Below, piece by piece: positions 6,057 to 12,939 of a DNA stretch of 20,801 nucleotides (position 1 is the first letter of the stretch; each line of letters opens with the position of its first letter). This stretch comes from Holophagaceae bacterium. Its GTDB lineage: Bacteria; Acidobacteriota; Holophagae; Holophagales; Holophagaceae. The stretch lies in assembly GCA_025353305.1 (NCBI GenBank), contig JANXQX010000099.1, forward strand, positions 1 to 20,801, written 5' to 3'. Under the pieces are notes generated by a model. It was not told where the DNA came from, did no database searches, and worked only from the letters and a program-made list of their open reading frames with translations. Made by a program: the position numbers and the translations under genes.

Positions 6057-8989
6057 CCCAACCGGGCTGCGACTTCCCTGTAATCGGGATCCATGTCGTG
6101 GACGGCCACGAATTCGAGCTTGGCTTCCGCATGGCGGCCCATGGACATGAACAATTCCCCCAGGTCATAGCGCAGGCCGATGCTGTCTTCAGGGGGGAAA
6201 CCTGGAGCATGGATGCCCTGGTTCAGCCACTCGACGGCAGCTTCCTGGTTGCCCAGCTCGAGTTCGCAGATGCTGAGCATGGAGCAGCATTCCTGGGTCC
6301 GCTCAGGATCGACCATGGCCTTCTTGAACTCCTCGACTGCCGGTTCCAGCAGCATCATTTCCTTATAGGCGATGCCCAGGTTGTAGTGGGTGTCGTAGTC
6401 ATCGCCCTGAACCTGCTTCTCGACGCCATCCCTGAAGGCGGAAAACAGCTCGTCCACGCTCTGCACTTTCTCAACGACATTGGTGGCATCGTGCATTTCC
6501 TCGCCCTCGCCGGTTTCCAACAGGGCGTCGCCAAGCACGTCTGTGAGATCGAAAAAGGAATGGCTGAAATCGTCGTCATCCTTGGATTTTGCCTCCAGGC
6601 CGATCTTGCGCAGGGCCTCCTCGGCACGGTTCAGGCGAGCCAGCAATTCCGGATGATCCTGGTATTTGTGAAGCGCGGCCTCGATTTCCTCTTTGGCTTC
6701 TTCGGGACTGCCATAATCCATCTGGAAATCAATGTCCGAGAGCAAGGATGCCAATTCGTCATCTACCACGGGACCAGTGGCGGGAATGGAACCAGGCAAG
6801 GCATCAAAGATCGGGAATCCAGGCAGCGTTGGGGGCTCACCGCCCACCCCCAGGACCTCATCACCAGGCATTGGCATGAGGGGCATGGGCATGAGGGGCA
6901 TGGGCATGGTCGGCATGGCTGCGCTCGGCATACCAGATTCCATGCCCGCAGGAGCAGGGGGAGCGACAGGCGCTTCCGGTTCTGGAGGAATGAAATCAAA
7001 GGGCGAAGATCCCGTGGGACTGAAAGATGGGGCTTCCCCCAGATCCAGGTCGGCCATGAAATCCATGGAATCGGTGGGTGCAGGAAGATTGATTGGAATG
7101 GATCCCACGGAATCCAAGCTCACGGGAGAAGGAGGCGCCATGGGTTCCAAGAAGGCCGTCGGTACCGGCGCAAAAGGCAGGCCACCAGGCAAATCCAGGG
7201 AGATCAGCATCTCCGGAGGGGAAATCGGAGCGCTCGTGGTTTCAGGGGGGAGCAGCGTGCTAAGAGGAATTCCTCCCAGCGACTCGCTGGGGGGTGGCCC
7301 CAAGGCGATGGATTCCGCCATGGGAGGTGGTGCTGACGAAAATGGATCCGGGCGCGGGGTGACCTGGGCCTGGGGCGGAGCGGGTTGGGGGACCTGCGGG
7401 GCACCTGCAGGTGGGGCGGCTGGTGCTGCGGGTGCGGCTGTGTCGATAAGCCCCAAGGTCCGTCGGTGCAGCCGTGTGGAACCCGGAAACATCTGCTCGG
7501 CGCGATCCAGCAATTCAAGGGCCTTGTTCCTGAAACCCTTGCCCACAAGAACCTGGGCCGTCTGAACGTAGTGCATCTGCACGCGGCTGAGAATGCCTGA
7601 AGCCTTGTGGATCTCGGCGATCTTATCAATGGCGATATCGAAGGCCGGATCCAGTTCCAGGATTTTTTTATAGGCTTCCACCGCGCGATCCGTGGACTTG
7701 GAACGGGTATAGGCTTCAGCTTCCCTGACAAGTTGCTGGATCTGAAGCTGCTTGACGGGGTCCATCTCGGTTGTGTCGGTCGGCCGGCCTCCGCCCAAGG
7801 TGTGTTCCCTGGAACCTGCGTAAGAAGATATTCCCGGTGCGGGGGTTGGCGTGTCGGTTGTTTCACCTGGGGTGAGCCCCAAGGTCTTGAGCTGTTCAGA
7901 AAGATGCGTGGCGAGATTCTGGTCCCGTTGCTGGGTGGCGAGGGCGAAGGCGTTTTGAAGCGCGGCCCCCTGCTCCTGTCGATTGCCGCTTTGATGCGCG
8001 ATATCCGCAAGCTGGATGTAGGCTTCGCTGGACCAATGGCCCTGCAGGGCGTTCTTCAGCGCCTTGGCCGCACTATCTCCCATGCCGCGCCGGGCGAATT
8101 CCCGGCCGATGGGCTTGAAGAGCCGCAGACCTTCTTCACCGCGGTTGGCTTTCAACAGATCGCGCAGCCCGCGCTCACATAGCTGGAGCGCTTTCTCGGG
8201 CAATTGGGGGATCTGTCCCAAAGCTTCAAGCGCCCGGTCGGGATTCTTGCTCTGGATCTCGATTTCGGCCAAAGCCTCCAGCAATTCATTGCTGCGGGGA
8301 TTGGCCTGGAGGCCTTCCCGCAAATGGCTGGCCGCGGCGCTGAGATCCTTCTGGATCACCGCCAGCCGGCTTTGTGTCAAGAACACCTGCGGCGTGCTGA
8401 CCATGGACTTGGCCCGCTCGAGAATCTGGTTCGCCTCGGTGTGCATCTGCTCGATGGCCAAGGCTTCGGCGACTTCCAGATAGATCGCGGCAGCACGGTC
8501 CTTCATGCCTTCTTTGTTGTAGAGGTCGGCGAGTTTCACCTTGTTCTTGAGATTCTTGGGGTCCAGCTCCACGACCTTGGCGAATTCCTCGAGGGCCCTT
8601 TTGATGAGGCCCTTCTTGGTGAAGAATTCGGCCACGGAAAGATGCACCTGCAATGCGTCCTTGATCATGCCCACCTGGCGGTACATATCCGCCAGACGCC
8701 CGCTCATGTCCAGATCGTCCGGCGCCAGGCGCGTGGCCTTCTTCAGGACCGCGATGCCTTTTTGGGTGAAACCGTCGCGTTCATAGGTCATGCCCAGCCG
8801 CTTGAACAGATCTATGGCCTCGCCGATGCGTTTGGCCTGGACGCAGAGATCCCCGATACGGTTCATCAGGGGCAGGTCTGAGGGTTTGTCATCCAGAAGC
8901 TTGCGGTACTCCTCGATGGCCTTGTCGATGCGGCCCGCCGCCAATAACTTGTCGGCTTCCTTGGTGACTTTGGCGCGATCAATGGGCAT
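6053..8989 (-). CDS. Large tetratricopeptide-repeat protein with Pro/Met-rich central linker
   Basis: This 978-aa protein has no obvious signal peptide or membrane segment and is likely cytoplasmic. Residues 1-500 are tandem TPR units, for example ADKLLAAGRIDKAIEEYRKL (12-31), GLIKRALEEFAKVVELDPKN and STDRAVEAYKKILELDPAFD. Residues about 510-735 form a low-complexity linker rich in Pro, Ala, Ser and Met, including tandem MPMPL units. Residues 735-978 resume helical repeats (DTHYNLGIAYKEMMLLEPAVEEF; HAEAKLEFVAVHDMDPDYRE). TPR arrays are scaffolds, and I cannot name the partner. Proteins with this opening and layout occur in Acidobacteria and Myxobacteria as far as I recall, mostly uncharacterised. 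The start at 8989 has only a weak ribosome-binding site, but TPR homology begins within a few residues of it, so the start is sound. Confidence 0.9.
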   Translation of the reverse strand: MPIDRAKVTKEADKLLAAGRIDKAIEEYRKLLDDKPSDLPLMNRIGDLCVQAKRIGEAIDLFKRLGMTYERDGFTQKGIAVLKKATRLAPDDLDMSGRLADMYRQVGMIKDALQVHLSVAEFFTKKGLIKRALEEFAKVVELDPKNLKNKVKLADLYNKEGMKDRAAAIYLEVAEALAIEQMHTEANQILERAKSMVSTPQVFLTQSRLAVIQKDLSAAASHLREGLQANPRSNELLEALAEIEIQSKNPDRALEALGQIPQLPEKALQLCERGLRDLLKANRGEEGLRLFKPIGREFARRGMGDSAAKALKNALQGHWSSEAYIQLADIAHQSGNRQEQGAALQNAFALATQQRDQNLATHLSEQLKTLGLTPGETTDTPTPAPGISSYAGSREHTLGGGRPTDTTEMDPVKQLQIQQLVREAEAYTRSKSTDRAVEAYKKILELDPAFDIAIDKIAEIHKASGILSRVQMHYVQTAQVLVGKGFRNKALELLDRAEQMFPGSTRLHRRTLGLIDTAAPAAPAAPPAGAPQVPQPAPPQAQVTPRPDPFSSAPPPMAESIALGPPPSESLGGIPLSTLLPPETTSAPISPPEMLISLDLPGGLPFAPVPTAFLEPMAPPSPVSLDSVGSIPINLPAPTDSMDFMADLDLGEAPSFSPTGSSPFDFIPPEPEAPVAPPAPAGMESGMPSAAMPTMPMPLMPMPLMPMPGDEVLGVGGEPPTLPGFPIFDALPGSIPATGPVVDDELASLLSDIDFQMDYGSPEEAKEEIEAALHKYQDHPELLARLNRAEEALRKIGLEAKSKDDDDFSHSFFDLTDVLGDALLETGEGEEMHDATNVVEKVQSVDELFSAFRDGVEKQVQGDDYDTHYNLGIAYKEMMLLEPAVEEFKKAMVDPERTQECCSMLSICELELGNQEAAVEWLNQGIHAPGFPPEDSIGLRYDLGELFMSMGRHAEAKLEFVAVHDMDPDYREVAARLG
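6873..6917. repeat. 15-bp in-frame minisatellite in the TPR gene linker
   Basis: Three 15-bp units (6873-6887 and 6888-6902 identical, ggcatgaggggcatg; 6903-6917 with two changes) sit inside the 978-aa TPR gene. On the coding strand they give repeated Met-Pro and Leu-Met-Pro steps (MPMPLMPMPLMPMP). Because the unit is a multiple of three, copy-number change would alter linker length without breaking the frame. Confidence 0.85.
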
Positions 8990-9121
8990 GGGTGGCCTGG
9001 CAGAAGTTAAAGTCAGTGTAGGAAGGCTCCCGGATTACTACAAGGGGCCGTGACACCTTCAGGGTTGCCACGGAGTGTCCTCCATCGCTTCGGCCTGCGG
9101 CCGACTTTAGGGGGAGTGACC

Positions 9122-9147
9122 AAATGACCAGAAGGTGCTGGTCATTT
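9122..9147 (-). terminator. Hairpin at the cytidine deaminase stop, candidate terminator
   Basis: AAATGACCAG (9122-9131) pairs perfectly with CTGGTCATTT (9138-9147) around a 6-nt loop. The deaminase stop codon (9144-9142) lies in the stem. On the minus strand the stem ends in ATTT without a longer U run; on the plus strand it ends in TTTTT. It may work in either direction. Between it and the TPR gene start (8990-9121) I see no gene. Confidence 0.45.
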
Positions 9148-9573
9148 TTCAACGCGTCCCATGTTTCTGCCGGTGAAGGCTTGCGGCAGCAGGTCTTTCA
9201 GATAGTGCAGCTCCTTTTGACGGCCATTGTCGAGCAGGATGGGCAGATCATCTGCGAATTCAACAAGAACCTGGCGGCAAGCCCCGCAGGGGGGTGTCAG
9301 GGTATCGGCTCCCGTCACTACCACAAGTGCCTCCAGTCCACCTTCCTTCATCCCAGCCACCACGGCAGCGCAAACGGCTGTGCGCTCGGCACAGGTGCAC
9401 ATCGGGTAGCTTGCATTCTCAACGTTGCACCCGCCCACCACACCACCGCCCTTGCGGAGGAGCGCAGCCCCCACCCGAAAATCCGAGTAGGGCGCGTGGG
9501 CCCGTTCCCTGGCTGCCCAGGCGGCTGCCAACAACGGTGCCCATTCGGGGGAAGCTGAATTTTCAAAAGGCAT
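9142..9573 (-). CDS. cdd: Cytidine deaminase
   Basis: The enzyme deaminates cytidine and deoxycytidine to uridine and deoxyuridine in pyrimidine salvage. The 143-aa length fits the small tetrameric zinc form. The zinc and catalytic motif CTCAERTA (59-66) gives ligand Cys61 and catalytic Glu63; PCGACRQ (95-101) gives zinc ligands Cys96 and Cys99. The substrate-binding NVENAS is at 50-55, and FRVGAAL sits in the usual place after PYSD. The start at 9573 is chosen because GGAGG lies 5 bases upstream; an in-frame ATG at 9585 would add four residues. The first 11 bp overlap the end of the upstream DUF58 gene, which suggests translational coupling. Nothing in the sequence links the two functions. 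Confidence 0.96.
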   Translation of the reverse strand: MPFENSASPEWAPLLAAAWAARERAHAPYSDFRVGAALLRKGGGVVGGCNVENASYPMCTCAERTAVCAAVVAGMKEGGLEALVVVTGADTLTPPCGACRQVLVEFADDLPILLDNGRQKELHYLKDLLPQAFTGRNMGRVEK

Positions 9574-10546
9574 GGGCACCTCCATGGAGCGGGACGACCA
9601 GTGAAGCAGAAGCGTCTTGAACCCGTGAGGTATTCGCAGCGCCCTCGGGCTCTGCAATGGCCAGAGCCCGCCAACAGGCGGTGTGGCCAAAGGCCTCGCG
9701 GCGGAACTTTTCACCGAAAATCTCAAGACTCACGTCCCGTTTCTGGAGCCTGGCTTGCAGGATGGAGCCGGAGAGCCTTTCCAATTCCCGTTCAAAGGGT
9801 CGACCGGGCGTCCAATCCATTAATTCCAACCGGAGGTGCAGCCCTTCGGGCTGTTCCCCCTCAAAGGTACGAACCCAAGGGTGCCCACGTTGGGCTGTGC
9901 GTTTCCAATGCACACGGCTGGGAGCGTCGCCCTGGCGCAGGGGCCGTGACCCCTCGGGACTGCTCTCGCCAGCCACGGGAATGGCGTGTGTGACCTCGCC
10001 CTTCGGGGCACGCGGCGGCAGGAGGTTGGTGCGCGGATGAGGCAGCACCAAAACATTTTGATCGAGGGCGAAGCGATAGGCCTTCTCGACAAAACCGAAG
10101 GGATAGCTTGTGCGGATTTCCAAACTGCTAATTTTGGTCCAGCCACGTTTTTCGCATCGCGCGTGGAGCACCAGCAGGGCTTCGCCCCCAGCCCGGTCAC
10201 CACCGGCGAGAAATCCAGGCTCCACTCGGCCCCCATCCATCTCCAGATACACCTCAAGCGCCCTCATGCGCGTTGGCACTTTGTCCTTGAGCCTTACGCG
10301 CAGGCCGCCTCGCACCCTTGCAAAGAGATTGCCCTCTTCCAGGGAGGCCAGATTCACACCCCCCAGCGCGGCGCGGCTCACCCAGCCCGAAACAAGAAAC
10401 AGCCCCAGCATCATTGAAAAGATCACATAAAGCAGGTTGTTCCCAGTGTTCACCGAAAAAGCACCCACGAGGAATAATGCCACCAGGTACTGGATACCCA
10501 GGCGGGTCAAATTCAAGCGGAGTCGGCGGTCTTTCCAGAGGAACAT
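9563..10546 (-). CDS. DUF58-domain membrane protein
   Basis: This 327-aa protein has two hydrophobic segments near the N-terminus (about 16-33 and 37-57). A long cytoplasmic region contains the DUF58 signature RPLRQGDAPSRVHWKRTAQR (201-220), followed by WVRTFEGE. DUF58 proteins are usually encoded with a MoxR-type AAA ATPase and often a transglutaminase-like protein, and are linked to envelope or metal-chaperone functions that remain poorly defined. Neither partner is in this window; the neighbour is cytidine deaminase, overlapped by 11 bp. The ATG at 10546 has no visible ribosome-binding site, but the membrane segment begins soon after, so the start is reasonable. A heptamer-repeat element starts 8 bp upstream. 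Confidence 0.9.
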   Translation of the reverse strand: MFLWKDRRLRLNLTRLGIQYLVALFLVGAFSVNTGNNLLYVIFSMMLGLFLVSGWVSRAALGGVNLASLEEGNLFARVRGGLRVRLKDKVPTRMRALEVYLEMDGGRVEPGFLAGGDRAGGEALLVLHARCEKRGWTKISSLEIRTSYPFGFVEKAYRFALDQNVLVLPHPRTNLLPPRAPKGEVTHAIPVAGESSPEGSRPLRQGDAPSRVHWKRTAQRGHPWVRTFEGEQPEGLHLRLELMDWTPGRPFERELERLSGSILQARLQKRDVSLEIFGEKFRREAFGHTACWRALAIAEPEGAANTSRVQDASASLVVPLHGGAHAF

Positions 10547-10553
10547 GGCGGTT

Positions 10554-10638
10554 GGCTTCGGGCTGGGGGCTGTGGGCCGCGGCCAAAGGCCGCGTTTGGA
10601 TTACCTACAGCCTACCGCCTACAGCCCAATGCCTACCT
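10554..10638. repeat. Inverted heptamer-repeat element 1 (between divergent genes)
   Basis: The left arm holds G-rich 7-bp units in register (10554-10581: ggcttcg, ggctggg, ggctgtg, ggccgcg). The right arm holds five C-rich units (10604-10638: cctacag, cctaccg, cctacag, cccaatg, cctacct). The arms are approximately complementary. The centre carries a perfect GCGGCC-AAA-GGCCGC hairpin. The element fills most of the 143-bp spacer between the DUF58 and permease genes. Confidence 0.75.
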
Positions 10639-10660
10639 GATACCCTGATTCTTTCCCCTT

Positions 10661-10670
10661 GAAACGTTTC
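10661..10670. promoter_or_regulatory. Perfect palindrome GAAACGTTTC before the permease gene, candidate operator
   Basis: This 10-bp perfect palindrome lies 19 bp before the permease ATG. GAAACGTTTC is the core of sites bound by LacI/GalR-family repressors; the E. coli Cra/FruR site has this core. No such regulator is in the window, so the assignment rests on the match alone. Confidence 0.35.
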
Positions 10671-10689
10671 CAATCCAGGAAAGACCCGC

Positions 10690-12261
10690 ATGAATTTTTT
10701 TCGCACAAAATCCCTTGAACAGCTGAAAGCCACCGCCGAAGAACCCGAACACCAGCTGAAGAAAAATCTAGGCGCCTTTGATCTGGCGATGTTCGGAATC
10801 GGTGCCATCATCGGCGCCGGAATATTTTCAAGCATCGGCACGGCGGCGGCGGGCAACATGGCCGACGGCCGCTACCCCGCCGGTCCAAGCCTGGTATTGA
10901 GCATCCTTCTCGTGGCCCTCATCTGCGGCTTCACGGCCCTGGCCTATGCGGAGCTGGCCTCCATGATTCCCGTTTCGGGTTCGGCCTACACTTACGCCTA
11001 CGCGACCCTTGGCGAACTGATGGCCTGGATCATCGGCTGGGACCTGCTGCTGGAATACGCCGTTTCCAACGTGGCCGTGGCCATCTCCTGGGGCGACTAC
11101 GCCCGCAGTTTTCTTTCGAATGTCTTCCACGTGAACATTCCCGGCTGGCTGGCCATGGATCCCCGCACGGCGCTGAAGCTCGCCGATGGTGCCGGGAATA
11201 TCGGACTCTCACAGAAGCTGCATCTGATCGCCGACACCAAGGCCGGACTCGCCAACGGCGCGGCCACCTTTGCCAATTGGGACGTGCTCAAGAGCGCGCC
11301 GACCATCGGCGGATTTCCCATCACCATCAATCTCCTGGCGGTGATCATCACCGTGCTCATCACCTGGCTCTGCTACATCGGCATCAAGGAAAGCGCGCGC
11401 GCCAACAGCATCATGGTGGTCATCAAGGTGATCATCCTGCTGACGGTGGTGGGCCTCGGCATCCAGTTCATCGCCCCGGCCAACTGGCATCCTTTCGTGC
11501 CCCACGGGATGAAGGGCATCCAGGCGGGCGCCGCCATCATCTTCTTCGCCTTCATCGGATTCGATGCGGTGAGCACCACGGCCGAAGAATGCCGGAATCC
11601 AGGCCGCGACCTGCCGCTGGGCATTTTGTGGTCCCTGGGCATTTGCACGGTGATTTACGCGGCCGTGGCGCTGGTCACGACGGGCATGGTGCATTACACC
11701 AAGCTGGGCGGCATCGCCGATCCGCTGTCCTTCATCTTCACCGAGCACAAGATGACCGCCATCGCAGCTGTAATCAGTTTCGGCGCCGTTATCGCAACCA
11801 CCGCCGCGTTGCTGGTCTATCAGGTCGGCCAGCCGCGCATTTTCATGTCCATGAGCCGCGACGGCCTGCTGGGTCCCTGGTTCGGCAAGATCCATCAGAA
11901 ATTCAAGACCCCGTCCAATGCAACCATCCTCACCGGGTTCATCGTGGCCGTTCCGGCAGCCCTGTTGAACATCGATGAGGTCGTGGAACTTACCAACATC
12001 GGGACTCTGTTCGCCTTCGTCGTCGTCTGCATCGCCGTGATGCTTTTGCGCTACCGCCGTCCTGAAGCTCCCCGGAAGTTCCTGATGCCCGCCATCTGGG
12101 TCCTCGCTCCCGCGGGCATCGTCGGCTGCATCTGGTTCGCCAAGGGCCTGCCCTGGCTGACCTGGATCCGTTTCGTGGTCTGGCTGGCCATCGGTCTGGT
12201 GATCTACTTCATCTACGGCGCGCGGAAAAGCGCCCTGCAAAATGGGGATTTGAAAGCCTAG
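10690..12261 (+). CDS. APC-family amino-acid permease (cationic amino-acid transporter-like)
   Basis: This 523-aa inner-membrane transporter belongs to the amino acid-polyamine-organocation superfamily. The first transmembrane helix carries the hallmark GIGAIIGAGIFSSIG (36-50), after the typical lead-in HQLKKNLGAFDLAMF. Further helices include LALAYAEL-type, SWGDYARSF and IIFFAFIGFDAVSTTAEE segments, the last being typical of the CAT (TC 2.A.3.3) branch. About 12-14 hydrophobic segments can be seen. A hydrophilic insertion of about 60 residues (roughly 145-205) lies between helices. Substrate cannot be read from sequence; related proteins carry basic or branched amino acids, usually with protons. 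The ATG at 10690 follows AGGAAAG at a good distance. Riboflavin synthase begins 6 bp after the stop. Confidence 0.93.
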   Translation: MNFFRTKSLEQLKATAEEPEHQLKKNLGAFDLAMFGIGAIIGAGIFSSIGTAAAGNMADGRYPAGPSLVLSILLVALICGFTALAYAELASMIPVSGSAYTYAYATLGELMAWIIGWDLLLEYAVSNVAVAISWGDYARSFLSNVFHVNIPGWLAMDPRTALKLADGAGNIGLSQKLHLIADTKAGLANGAATFANWDVLKSAPTIGGFPITINLLAVIITVLITWLCYIGIKESARANSIMVVIKVIILLTVVGLGIQFIAPANWHPFVPHGMKGIQAGAAIIFFAFIGFDAVSTTAEECRNPGRDLPLGILWSLGICTVIYAAVALVTTGMVHYTKLGGIADPLSFIFTEHKMTAIAAVISFGAVIATTAALLVYQVGQPRIFMSMSRDGLLGPWFGKIHQKFKTPSNATILTGFIVAVPAALLNIDEVVELTNIGTLFAFVVVCIAVMLLRYRRPEAPRKFLMPAIWVLAPAGIVGCIWFAKGLPWLTWIRFVVWLAIGLVIYFIYGARKSALQNGDLKA

Positions 12262-12267
12262 CAAAAC

Positions 12268-12906
12268 ATGTTCACCGGTCTGATCCGCCATCTTGGCACC
12301 CTGGAATCCCGCAGCTCCCGCAGCGGCGGAGCGCGATTGCGCATCGCCGCGCCAAAGCCCGTGCTGGATCGCGCTGAGCTGGGGGCGAGCATCGCCGTGA
12401 ATGGCGCCTGCCTGACCTCGGTGCTTTGCGATGAGCGGTCCTGGGAAACCGAGCTGAGCGAAGAGACGCTCGCCAAGACCACGCTGGGCCGCCTGGCCAT
12501 TGGCTCCTCGCTGCACCTGGAGCCGAGCCTCTGTGTGGGCGATCCTCTGGATGGGCATCTCGTCAGTGGCCATGTAGATGGCCTTGGCGCGCTCCTCGAT
12601 CGACCCCAAGGCGAAGGGCTCTGGCGATTCTCAATGCCCTCATTTTTCGCGCCGATGACCGCGCCCAAAGGCAGCATCGCCGTGGATGGCATTTCACTGA
12701 CCGTCGTGGAGTGCGGGCGTGACTGGTTCAGCGTTGCGCTAATCCCGGAGACCGTGAAACGAACCGCCTTGGCGTCCATGAAACCGGGTGATGCCGTGAA
12801 CCTGGAAGCCGATCCCATCGGCCGTTACGTGGCGCGGGCCCTGGAGATGCGTGATGTGGATAAAAAGCTGAACCGTTTTGCGGATCGAGGATTCGAGATA
12901 AGTTAA
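12268..12906 (+). CDS. ribE: Riboflavin synthase, alpha subunit
   Basis: The enzyme dismutates two molecules of 6,7-dimethyl-8-ribityllumazine to riboflavin and the pyrimidine precursor in the last step of riboflavin synthesis. The 212-aa length and two tandem lumazine-binding repeats fit the family. Repeat one starts with MFTGLI and contains NGACLT (45-50); repeat two contains GHLVSGHVD (96-104) and DGISLT (140-145). The start is fixed by the conserved MFTG N-terminus, although no clear ribosome-binding site precedes it, so it may be coupled to the permease stop 6 bp upstream. No other rib gene and no FMN riboswitch is visible nearby. The gene converges on the kinase gene with a 33-bp gap that holds no clear terminator. 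Confidence 0.97.
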   Translation: MFTGLIRHLGTLESRSSRSGGARLRIAAPKPVLDRAELGASIAVNGACLTSVLCDERSWETELSEETLAKTTLGRLAIGSSLHLEPSLCVGDPLDGHLVSGHVDGLGALLDRPQGEGLWRFSMPSFFAPMTAPKGSIAVDGISLTVVECGRDWFSVALIPETVKRTALASMKPGDAVNLEADPIGRYVARALEMRDVDKKLNRFADRGFEIS

Positions 12907-12939
12907 GAGGACACGCCCCGGACTAGGCTCCACGTTTCA

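Noticed and set aside
6098..7336. A 412-codon plus-strand open frame opposite the TPR gene
   Set aside because: It mirrors the Pro/Met-rich linker as HGHEGHGHGRHG-type repeats and has no recognisable domain or ribosome-binding site.
11209..12609. A 466-codon minus-strand open frame opposite the permease and riboflavin synthase
   Set aside because: It spans two certain genes in antisense; its translation is Asp/His/Gly/Gln-rich and not protein-like.
12907..12939. A terminator between riboflavin synthase and the kinase gene
   Set aside because: The 33-bp gap has no stem-loop I can support.
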